Positions 1-9,280 of a stretch of DNA of 64,000 bases are shown here, piece by piece. Origin of the DNA: Acanthochromis polyacanthus (Eukaryota; Chordata; Actinopteri; Pomacentridae); NCBI RefSeq assembly GCF_021347895.1, contig NC_067113.1:494844-558843 (forward strand). The letters run 5' to 3'. Below the pieces are notes generated by a model, which was given only the letters and a program-made list of their open reading frames with translations, did no database searches and had not been told where the DNA came from. The first letter of the stretch is position 1. Each line of letters starts with the position of its first letter. The position numbers were made by a program, and so were the translations under genes.

Positions 1-1288
1 TGTAGGGTCTTAACCTTAATGTTTAAACTTGTTAGATGAATTTCTAACATTAAGCATTTTGTAGTTGTAAACATGCTGTGTAAATAAGATGACATAGTTC
101 TGTCTAAATTCATTACTGAGGAGGAAAAGGGAAGAGATGCACTTTTAGGACTCTCCAAGCATCATCACACTGATTCATATGAAACCTGGCTGCAGTGGAG
201 TCACACACTAAATATCTGTCATTTTAAACGGAATACTTTAAAATCAAACATGAACTTGCTGCCACGTTTCTGCACCTCTTGTTCATGATTCTACTTTATT
301 GTGTCGTCTGTCATCGAGCTCCTGCAGCTGTCCGTCCGTCCGTCGGCCCGGTGGTTTCTGAGGGACTCGGAAAACCTCCAGCGGTGCCTTTACTGTCCTG
401 GTTTCCGCCGGGATGCATCGAATCTGCTGCTGCTGCTGCTGCTGCTCCAAAGCAGAGGCTGCATCCTTCTGCGCATGCGTCTGCAGGCGGTTCTCAGTCC
501 TGATGTCGCATTCAGGTACTCCACAAAAACTCGTATATCTCAAAGTCATAGCTAAACCCTGGCTTTTGTCCAATATTAAAGCATAAAACTAATAACAATA
601 GTAACAACAACAACAACAACAACAATTATTATCATAATCATAATTATATAAAACAATAATAATAATTATTGTTATCATATAGACTTTTTCAAACCTCAGT
701 TTTATTTGAAATACTAAGATGCGTGTAATAATCTAATTAGCCATACAATCATCATACTGTCGTATATACAACACAGTTTGTGTAGTTTTTTTAGGTTATT
801 CTTAATGTCTCCACACAGATATCATTCCTGGGATCCACAGGCAGATCTTTAATATTACTGAGGGTCTTACCTTAACAAAAACTAAGGCTGATGCTGTTCT
901 GCATACCGTTTTTAATGTTGATAAATGAACACAGGAACCATTCAAATGTGCGTGAGCTAACTATCCAGTTTTGTTGTCTTGTTTATGGAGTGTTTTTTGT
1001 TATGCATGTATCGCAAATACAAGTTTGATCTCAAAACAAAAGAGGTAAAAAAAATCATACTAGCTTTTGCTAGGATGACAAACAGCTAACAAAAAAAAAG
1101 CAACTTGGCATCTTCCAAGGAAAATCATTAAACTATGCCACTGAAAGCTAAAGATTAATTAAGATAAATGGCTATTGAACTGAGACTGGTGTGCTTTTCA
1201 AGGTCAAGAATGAACGGACAGGTACGTTATGTTTAAGAATAATCTATGTTAAATAATCACCGCATTTTAAATAAAGAAACAGCACAGT

Positions 1289-1291
<3 letters not shown>
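1..1291. other. Upstream flank of tmtc1, no gene seen
   Basis: AT-rich DNA before the tmtc1 CpG island. It holds short (ACA)n and (AAT)n runs at about 606-672 and a CpG-richer patch at 300-515, listed separately. The open frames at 279-573 are short, overlap each other on both strands around a (CTG)7 run, and show no protein family. Confidence 0.6.
300..515. promoter_or_regulatory. CpG-rich patch with (CTG)7 and an NRF1-like site
   Basis: Locally GC- and CpG-richer than its surroundings, about 1 kb upstream of the tmtc1 start. It contains seven CTG units at 424-444 and TGCGCATGCG at 470-479, close to the palindromic NRF1 consensus. A GTACTC donor-like site follows CAG near 515. It could be a distal promoter or an alternative non-coding first exon. 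Inference only; no transcript evidence. Confidence 0.25.

Positions 1292-1346
<55 letters not shown>
1292..1346. repeat. (TA)n microsatellite at the promoter edge
   Basis: Uninterrupted TA dinucleotides for about 55 bp, ending exactly where the CpG-rich 5' region of tmtc1 begins. The array lies about 210 bp upstream of the tmtc1 start codon, so length changes would alter promoter spacing. Confidence 0.95.
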
Positions 1347-1348
<2 letters not shown>

Positions 1349-1483
1349 TGCCGACCTTTAGAACGCAGATCGCAAGCGCATTCTTGTAAGGCCGAAAATT
1401 CCCCACGGCCCCTGAAGGCATCACAACACATCCAGTCCGTCCCCGCTGTCCACGGCACACACTGCCGCTACCTGCCCGGCGGA

Positions 1484-1558
1484 ATGGACGTCTACTGCGG
1501 TGCTCCCAGCTTCATCCTCAGCCCCACGGAGCCGCGAGAGAAGCCAGGCCCGACATGA
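1484..1558 (+). CDS. Upstream ORF (24 codons) overlapping the tmtc1 start codon
   Basis: ATG at 1484 has G at -3 and G at +4, a strong Kozak context. The frame runs 24 sense codons beginning MDVYCGAPSF and ends at TGA 1556-1558. That stop overlaps the tmtc1 ATG (1555-1557) as ATGA, in a different frame. Such an arrangement usually lowers main-ORF initiation or makes it depend on reinitiation. If transcription starts downstream of 1484 the uORF would not exist, so it is a candidate. The peptide has no recognisable domain. Confidence 0.45.
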   Translation: MDVYCGAPSFILSPTEPREKPGPT

Positions 1559-1850
1559 CAGCACCGGGACGGGAGAAGAAAGCGGGCCAGCGGCCGCAAC
1601 TGACCGTCCGGCTGGAGGCGGTGCGGGCTGCGGGGCGCTACGCCGTGCTCGTCGCCCTGTGCGCCCTCTGCTACAGCAACTCTCTCCGCGGGGAGTTGGT
1701 GCACGACGACGTGTGGGCGATCATCAACAACCCGGACGTCCGACCGGGTTCCAGCCTCGGAAACATCTTCAGCAACGACTTCTGGGGGAAGAGGATGGCG
1801 GACAACACGAGCCACAAGTCCTACAGACCGCTCTGCATCCTCACCTTCAA
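1555..1850 (+). CDS. tmtc1: TMTC1 coding exon 1 (residues 1-98 and part of 99)
   Basis: Encodes the N-terminus of transmembrane and TPR repeat-containing protein 1. Residues 1-26 are basic and cytosolic-like. Residues about 27-43 form the first membrane segment (AVLVALCALCY). The first luminal loop then carries the acidic motif V-H-D-D (His50, Asp51, Asp52), which in this GT-C-like glycosyltransferase family is the expected catalytic-type acidic loop. A conserved NDFWG (residues 74-78) and SHKSYRPL (86-93) follow. The donor is CAA|GTAAGT at 1851. The start at 1555 is the only in-frame ATG in the exon before the membrane segment. An overlapping uORF ends on this start codon. The paralogues tmtc2-4 are the main alternative, but the D-D-V-W-A-I text fits TMTC1 best. 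Confidence 0.9.
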
Positions 1851-3216
1851 GTAAGTTCTCCCAACTCCTCATCTGCAGCTCCGAACCCCGGGCTGTTGTT
1901 CAAGCAGCGACCCGGAGGAGAACCGGGAGAACCGGGCAGAGGGGCTGACGTCATGCAGCTGTCCGCTATGGAGACCAGCCTCCTGGTGAACTCCACAGCA
2001 GCAGGCATGAGCAGAGGTAGATGCTAACTCCACAGCAGAAACCGAACTGGACTTAGCCATGAGTAGAGGTAGAGGAGCAGACACCGGAGTAAGGTCCGTG
2101 TGGAGCTCAGAGCTCCGTTAGAGGCTGACAGATGAGCGCCCCTCCCAGCACATCCAGGCTAAGATCAGAATTCACTGGGAAGGTTTAACAGAGTTCACAT
2201 GAAGCCGAGCCAAAAAACGCGTTCACACACAGACACAGTAACCTGTTGCGCGGCTTTTTATAAAACACTTTAGTGTGTGGTTGGATGATGTGGCGGTAGA
2301 TGGAGGAGTTGTGGAGGCAGCTGCGGGTCTCAGGGGGTTCGGTCCGGCTGCTGGAAGGATCGTGTCGGCTGGAACCGGGAGAACATCCAGAACAGGGTGG
2401 GAATGTTTTAGAAATGATTCTGTGCTGCAGAAGAATCCAGCCCACACAGTGATCTGTAAACCAGGGAAAGTGTCCAAACTGAGGTCTGTTTATTAAAAAG
2501 ATGGATTGTGCAAGCCAGGAAAATGATTCCATGGAGATTTGCTCTTTTTAAAAAAATTAAAACTAATAGCATGTACTCCAGGATGCACTTTTAAAGTGTA
2601 ATTCCTGATGTAAAAGTCTCAGGTAGACACTGGGCCCTTTGTAGGAAAAACATTTGGTAAATAACCTTGGTATCCATAGCTATGGGCTTCAGCACAACAT
2701 TACCAACGAGCACAGCTCTGGTTCTATGTTATATACACACATATAGATCATATTATAATTATTGATAATATTGAATTATCCATGCTCAATAAAGCTCAAC
2801 AAAATGTTTATTTTCAAATTTAACCACCTTGCTTTGTCTTTAACCGCTTGAGCTAACCTATCCAGGTACATGGGTAATAACTTTAATGTTAAGAAAATCA
2901 TACAAAAACAAAAACATTTCCACATAAAAATAGGGATAAAGGAAAGATCTCACCTTCATGGAAGTTGTGAGTCTGGTCTGGACCCTGATGTGAGTTTATC
3001 AGAGCTTACAGCTGCAGTCAGGAGTGTGTTGTTTAGAAGGAGGTGGTGGGAGACACAGGGTTAGAGTGTTTTTACACTTTGAAGCTCATCTCACAAAGAC
3101 AGCTACTGCCCTCCAGGGCAGGTCTGTGAGGAGAGGTCTCGGCAGCTGCTGGTGGACATGCCTTCGGAGATGGAAGTCATGGGGAGTGGGTCTCCATTAT
3201 CAAGGATCTGATTGGC
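1851..3216. other. Intron 1, first part; no gene seen
   Basis: Begins with a consensus GTAAGT donor. The first 280 bases remain CpG-rich and belong to the promoter island; the rest is ordinary intronic sequence. Open frames at 1869-2532 are short and mutually overlapping with no family similarity. Confidence 0.6.
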
Positions 3217-3598
3217 TGTTTATGAGGGAGGCGCACAGGGGCTCAGTGGTTAGCTCTGTGGCCTTGCAGCTAGAAGATCCCCGGTTCGTATCTTGACCTG
3301 GGCCTGTGATCTTTCTGCATGGAGTCTCCATGTTTTCCTGTACATGTGTGGCTTTTCTCCAGGTTCTCCAGCTTCCTCCCACAGTCCACAAACATGCTGA
3401 GGTTAACTGGTGATTCTAAATTGGCCGTAGGTGTGAATGTGAGTGTGATTGTTTGTCTCCATGTGTAGTCCTGTGATAGACTGTTACCTGTCCAGGTGTC
3501 CCCTGCCTTCACCCTCAGTCAGCTGGGATAGACTCCACCCACATGACCCTGATGAGGATTGAACATATAAAGATCATGGATGGATGTTTATGAGTGAG
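3217..3598 (+). mobile_element. tRNA-headed SINE, copy A, with target-site duplication
   Basis: The SINE body is 3231-3584. It starts with a tRNA-like head: a box-A-like CAGTGGTTAGCTC and a box-B-like GGTTCGTATC. It continues through a body shared with the copies at 18.1 and 29.7 kb and ends in GGATGG-type repeats. It is flanked by TGTTTATGAGKGAG (3217-3230 and 3585-3598), a 14-bp duplication with one mismatch. This is the most diverged of the three full copies. It is not a functional tRNA gene. Confidence 0.8.
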
Positions 3599-3987
3599 TG
3601 AGGGAGCACACCTGGAGTTCACACTACTGAACTTTGCATTTTGGTTGTATACTTTTGTGGCAGTTTGCACTTAATGCATTGAAGTCAAACAGTTTTCTTA
3701 TTGCTAATGATTAAGTGTGATCGATTGTTGTTATATTATGTCAATAATATGACCTAGTTTTAGCTTGTGTTAATGTGCCATTAACATGCCTCGTGTGACC
3801 CTTTTCAAGGTTTTTTGGTCACGCAGTTGTCTGAGCTGCTGTGCTGCAGTAACTGAATGGAGATCAGAGGTTTCTCTGACCACAGTGGTCCAGATAGCTT
3901 CAAATGTAGCCTGGAACATTAGTGGTTGTGTCTGTCAATAAGCAGATATCAGGCAAGCGAGACGTTTTGGGTACAGTTGAATCTATA
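3599..3987. other. Intron 1 spacer, nothing recognised
   Basis: About 390 bp between SINE copy A and a decayed Tc1-like element. No open frame, repeat or conserved motif is recognisable. Confidence 0.6.
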
Positions 3988-4984
3988 TACACTGCCTGGC
4001 AACAAAAAAGTCACCACCAATAGGTAGGATCCTTCCTTTGGATAATTACTGCAGTGATGAATACGTTTAACTCTAGCTGATGCAGTGAGGAGCTTCTCAT
4101 TTCTTAAACAACCATGTCAGAAGACATATCCTGTGGTCATGGAACGGATGTTAATCTGTCTCAGAAGGGTCAAATTATTGGCCTGCATCAAGCAAAGAAA
4201 ACAACTATGGATATTTCTGAAACTACTAAAATCATGTTGAGAGCCTTCCAACATATCATTAAAACCCGGAGGATAGTGGAGAACCATCATCTTCTAGGAA
4301 TAAATGTCGTCGATCATGTGGTCTGATGAGTCCAGATTTACCCTGTTCCAAAGTGATGGGGGCATCAGGGTAAGAAGAGAAGCGATGAAGTGATGCCCTC
4401 ACATGGCTAGTGTCTACTGTATAAGCCTGTAGGGGTTAGAGTTATGATCTGGGGTTGGTCATGTTCACCAACGTTGTGTTCCCAAAGAATGAGGTCAGCT
4501 GACTACCTGAATATATTGAATGAGCAAGTCTTTCCATCAATGGAGTTTTTGTTCCCTGATGGCATGGACATGTTCCAAGATGATAATGTCAGGCTTCATG
4601 GGGCTCACATTGTGAATGAGTGGTTCAGGGAGCATGAGACATCATTTTCACTCATGGATTGTCCTCCACAGAGTCCAGACCTCGGCCCCATTGAGAATCT
4701 TTTAGAAGACTTTGCACAGTGGTTTGACTCTCTCATCATCAGTATAAGATCTTGGTGAAAAATTAATGCATCTCTGGACAGAAATAAATGCTGTGACATT
4801 AAAGAAGCTCATCAAAATGATGCGTCAGTGAATGAGTGCCATACTCAAAGCTAAAGGCAGTCCAACAAACTTTAAATCACCCATATCACTTTACAATGTC
4901 TGTTTCTTTTCAGATAGTCAAGTCATGTGGTATATTGCAGAAAAAACAAATATCACAGTGCCAGTTTTTTTCCTGTATAGTGCA
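3988..4984 (+). mobile_element. Decayed Tc1-like DNA transposon
   Basis: The left end CACTGCCTGGCAAC at 3990 follows a TA dinucleotide; a degraded inverted counterpart lies near 4960-4982. Transposase fragments are readable on the + strand. Frame 4114-4326 gives an N-terminal region. Frame 4444-4758 gives the catalytic part, with FQDDN for the second Asp and [10 protein letters not shown] for the final acidic residue. The middle, including the first catalytic Asp region near 4322-4440, is deleted and frameshifted. It is inactive. Confidence 0.75.
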
Positions 4985-6640
4985 GCCCTACTAAAGGTAG
5001 ACTGAATGAGGGACACATGTATGTCAGAAACCTGACAAAGTAATTCTAACGGTGATCTGCCAGTTGGGTGACACATTAACAACAGTAAAAAATAGTATTG
5101 CATCCATACTCTGTACTTTGTTTTTCATATAGCTCACAGAAACAAGCTATAATGTGTTTGTTAGTGAGCTTTAGAGGTGTTGTTTGTACACCGAGAAGTG
5201 CTTTTGAATGGTTTTGTGTTCATGTATGTGCTGTGTGATGGAACTGTTTCCCTGATCAAAGCAGAGTCGTCAGTGACGCTGAGCTGAATGAAATGCTTCC
5301 CGTTAGCCAAATGAATCATGATTTCTGTCTCTACTGATATCAAGAAAACTGCATCTATTTGGTTCTGGAAACAGTTTTCCAGGCGGCAGGAATAGGAAGG
5401 CCAGACGTTTTGTGTTATGGGATGTGACGGAACATTGTGGGGACGGATAGTGTCTGGCTCTGTCCACACTCTGTACACTGATAGAAAAAGTGGGAGTCCT
5501 TTCGTGCGAGTGCATGCCTCGATGTATGAGTTGTCAGACAGCAGGACGGTTTCATTGTTTGAAGACAGTCTAATTATCCAGCCGCGTTCCAACCTCTCAA
5601 GCAGCTGCTTGCTAGTCCTCCTTATGGTAATACAGTTGTTACAGAAGATATTGCTGGCTTGTTGCTTCTCCTGAGAGCAGACAGCGTAGCTTACGGCTTT
5701 CTAGAAGCATCTGCTCTCAGAAGCACACAAACTGCACTGAATGATGAGCGTGTGCTGGAGATAGCAGAGCCACAGCGACGGTCAGAGACAATGGAGAGCA
5801 GGTGTTGTTGTTGCTCACATGGGGAGGACGTTCAGAGCTGCAGCTTCTCAGGCTGTTTGACTGGCGGTTTGTTCACATTCCCTTCATTAGCTGGTCATGG
5901 AGGATGCTGCTTCAGGCCCTCTAGATGGACAAAAAATGTGTGGATCGACTGTTTTCCTTCACAGAGAACTTCAGCCTTCAGCCTACATGTGAAAAAGGTG
6001 TAGACAGAATTTAGAGAACATATTGCTGCACTGTCTCCATTTTTTCAGCCTTCATAAATGTGTTCATTAGAATTTAAAACTAATTTCTATAAAACATACT
6101 GGCTGAATTTTGTATTAAAAAAAGTCAATGTGGCATTTCAAAACAGCAAAAAACTGTAACCTTTACTTGTCATACTTGAAACACATCAAATTCTATTGAA
6201 GTTAGAAGCTTCAGAACTTTGTGTTATGTTTGGTAGGGTATTTATTTATTTCTTTAAATAAATATTGCTATATAGTATATATGTAGTATATATATATAGT
6301 ATAGGGTATATGGATGCATCCACAGGTTTACTGTTGCACATCTGAAATTACAACATTGTGAGTTCAGTATTTACAGTATTTCCAGCCTGTTTTTGTTTTC
6401 ATTTTGATGATCATACAGCATACAGCTCTTTAGCATACAACTGAAGAAAATCAGAATTCCAGTGTTTTAAAGTATTGAAAATTTAATATTTGGACATGAG
6501 TACAGTGCTCTTCAAACACTAAATACTGAATCTGTGTGTAGTTCACTCAGTCATTTTTCCATTTCAAAATAAAATCTTAACAAACAATAAACCTCTTTGT
6601 TTTGTTTTTCAGTTTTTAAAACCTAAATGTAGAAATGTAT
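4985..6640. other. Intron 1 spacer, no gene recognised
   Basis: The frames at 5161-5592, 5417-5674 and 5659-6003 are weak and lack any family motif. AT-rich low-complexity sequence lies at 6120-6310. Nothing else can be supported. Confidence 0.5.
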
Positions 6641-6649
6641 TATTTACCT

Positions 6650-6860
6650 AATGAAAAAACTGGGGAGGGGGTATGGGGACCAAGGGTTAACACCCCCATG
6701 GCCAGAAACCGCTCCCCATGTGGGAGTGCCCCCGCCGGGAAAACACTGGAGAATTAAAACACTAGAACTGAAATAAATGAAATAAAACAAAAAATAAGTT
6801 AAAATAAAGGTTAAAATATGTAAACCCATAAAACCCTAAAAGTTCAAAGATCGAGTAATA

Positions 6861-6891
<31 letters not shown>

Positions 6892-9280
6892 GCATAAGAA
6901 GAAGGGTTAAGAATTATCAAAACAAGTTGAAGGGCTGGTTAAAAAGATGAGTCTTGAGCCTCTTTTTAAAAATATCAAGAGTCTCTGCAGCCCTGAGGTT
7001 CTCCGGCAGACTGTTACACAAACGGGGACCATAGTAACCGAATGCCGCCTCCCCGTGTTTTAGATCGAACTCTTGGTATAGATAAAAGGCCCGCGCCAGA
7101 GGACCTCAGGGCTCGAGAGGGTTGATATGGTAAAAGTAAGTCTGATAAATAAGAAGGCCCAAGACCATTAAAACATTTATGAACTAATAAAAGAACCTTA
7201 AAATCGATCCTGAAGCGCACGGGGAGCCAATGCAGCGATTTTAAAACTGGTGTAATATGTTCCCGCCCTCTGGTCCTCGTCAGCACTTGTGTGGCTGAAT
7301 TTTGTAATAATTGAAGATTCAATATACTTTTTTTGGGAAGACCAGAGAGCAGGGCATTACAGTAATCCAAACGACAAGATATGAAAGCATGCATCAGCAC
7401 CTCTGTGCTCGCCTGAGAGAGAAATGGGCGGACTCTGGCTATATTCTTAAGATGGTAAAAAACAATCTTTATTATGTTTTTAATATGTGGAATAAAAGAA
7501 AGCTCAGAGTCAAAGATTATGCCCAAATTTTTAACAGATTGTGATGGTTTAAAATCCTTTAATTTTGGTAAAAGTTTCTCTCTCTGGCGTTCAGGACCAA
7601 TGACTAAAGTCTGTTTTGCTCTGGTTGAGCTGTAGGAAATTCACTGCCCTCCATGACTGAATATTGGAAATGCAGCTAAAAAGGGCATCAATCGGCCCTG
7701 TGTCATCAGGAGACACGGCGATGTACAGTTGCGTATCGTCAGCATAGCTATGGAAGCTGATGCCGTGTCTCCTGATGACATCCCCCAGGGGAAGCATGTA
7801 AAGATTAAAAAGGACTGGACCTAAAATTGACCCATGGGGGACTCCACACTTTATCTCATGCAGGGCTCCAGACTGCGACTAAATGGTCGCATTTTGTGAC
7901 CAAAATTTGAGCGAGTGCGAGTAAATTTTTCATCTACTCGCGCATGTGCGACCAGTAAGTTTGGAATTTCTTTTTAAATTACTATTGAATATTTTTGTTA
8001 CTGAAAAACGTCTGCTCCACACTTCAGCCCAGTAGACAGTTATACGCAAATGAGCTGTTTGCCAGTCAACATTAAGTCCAAAAGAAGAAGAAAGGAGACG
8101 AACACCAAAGAGGAAGGAAGGTGGGAGAGCGGGGGCGAATGACGGTGAAGTTCCTGATGTTTCACAAAGCCTTCATTTACGTTCAGCCTTATTTTGAACA
8201 CAAATTCATCTTCTGTCCTTCAGTCCTTTCTTGTCTCCATTCCACCTGCTTCTAAGTTTAGACACATCCTTTGCTAGACAGCAACAGTGGAACCATTTTC
8301 TTTCATCTTTACGTGAATTTTCGGACTTTTCGGCAGCATCTTCGTCATGTCAAGAAACCTCGTCTTGGAGAACCACTTCCTGTGCCGCTGGAATGGTTAC
8401 AAAATAAAAGCCTGTAGCATTAAAAATTTGCCTTCAAAGTAAAAGCCTGGATAGAACGGTTATTTTAACGCTAGCAAAACAAAAGCTTGCAAAAAGTGAT
8501 GAACTGATCAGCAGACCTTTATAAGAGTAATTTACACGTGATTCGGTATAAATACATAACGTGCACATGCATAACACATGCCTGTGCTCAGCACAAGGTC
8601 TTTTTTATTACAGATTTCATCTGTTGAAATTATACATCAACTGAGCAGCCTTGGTGGAGTACTGCGCTCTCCGAGTGCTTTTCTTATGTTGTGCCAACTG
8701 CTGCGCAGTGAAATGTGAATTTAAAACATCATAGTTTCTGCATTTATTCAAGTATTTATCAGTAATACAGTGAAAATGAGAGGAAAAGTGAAAATTTACT
8801 TTGCAAGTCGATGTTGGTGTGCGCCCCTAAAATTTCTGCTTGCGCTTCTAAAATTTTAAGTTAGAGGCCACTGTACTCTGAGGGAAAAAAGTTAGTCTGG
8901 AGCCCTGTCATGGGTTCCTGAGGAACTTTTATCCAACCTTACAAAGAAGCTTCGATCAGTAAGGTAAGAGTGAAACCATTTCAAAACAGTACCAGAGAGG
9001 CCAACCAGGTGCTTTAGTCTGTTTAATAAAATGTGATGGTCTACTGTATCGAAGGCAGCGGTCAGATCCAGCAGCACCAAGACTGTGAGTTTATGATTAT
9101 CTAAGTTGCACCTGATACCATTTGAAATCTTTAAAAGGGCTGTCTCTGTACTGTGATTCATCCTAAAACCAGACTGATGCTTCTCTAAAATGTTGTTCTG
9201 ATTTAAAAAAAGAAAGCAGGAGTCCAGACTGAGAGGGCAGGCAATGGAGTTAAAGAGAGCCGAGACAAAGGAGCTAGACT
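6650..9280 (-). mobile_element. L2-type LINE fragment, minus strand, split by a hAT-like insert
   Basis: Reverse-transcriptase coding remains read on the minus strand. Right to left: 9270-8908 carries GFRMNHSTETALLKI and LLDLTAAFDTVDHHILLNRL (RT motifs including the first catalytic Asp). 7858-7591 carries GVP-H-GSILGP and the YADDTQLY active-site box. 7526-7014 carries the post-RT region with HAFISCRLDYCNALLSGL and LHWLPV. A 3'UTR-like stretch follows to about 6650, with a (TAA)n run at 6858-6886. The endonuclease part is absent, so the copy is 5'-truncated. Frameshifts separate the blocks, and a 1,047-bp element (7861-8907) interrupts the RT between a Gly-Thr-His block and the GVP block. Clade assignment (L2/Maui-like within the CR1-L2 group) is by recalled motif similarity. 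Confidence 0.8.
7861..8907. mobile_element. Non-autonomous hAT-like DNA transposon with 5-bp TSD
   Basis: The terminal inverted repeats are CAGGGCTCCAGACT at 7861 and its reverse complement at 8894-8907. Flanking copies of TCATG (7856-7860 and 8908-8912) are a 5-bp duplication. The uninterrupted L2 reading frame confirms this: the flanks join to restore an L2 sequence with one TCATG. The interior (about 1 kb) has no transposase frame. CAGGG ends suggest a hAT-type element; most hATs make 8-bp duplications, so the 5-bp TSD points to a hAT5-like group or a related superfamily. A core at 8535-8685 recurs inverted at 61846-61948. Confidence 0.8.

Larger units (their letters stand above)
1347..2130 (+). 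promoter_or_regulatory. CpG island, presumptive tmtc1 promoter/5'UTR and exon 1
   Basis: CpG density rises sharply after the TA repeat and stays high through exon 1 and the first part of intron 1, then falls near 2130. No clear TATA box is seen between 1347 and 1554, which fits a CpG-type promoter. The transcription start is not determinable. Only one ATG (1484) lies between the TA array and the tmtc1 start; it opens the uORF listed separately. Confidence 0.6.

Noticed and set aside
1492..2027. Long frames on both strands across exon 1
   Set aside because: They are shadows of the GC-rich tmtc1 exon and its CpG island; only the TMTC1 frame has family motifs and a matching splice site.
2185..2532. 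115-codon minus-strand frame in intron 1
   Set aside because: No domain, overlapping frames on both strands, no splice or promoter context.
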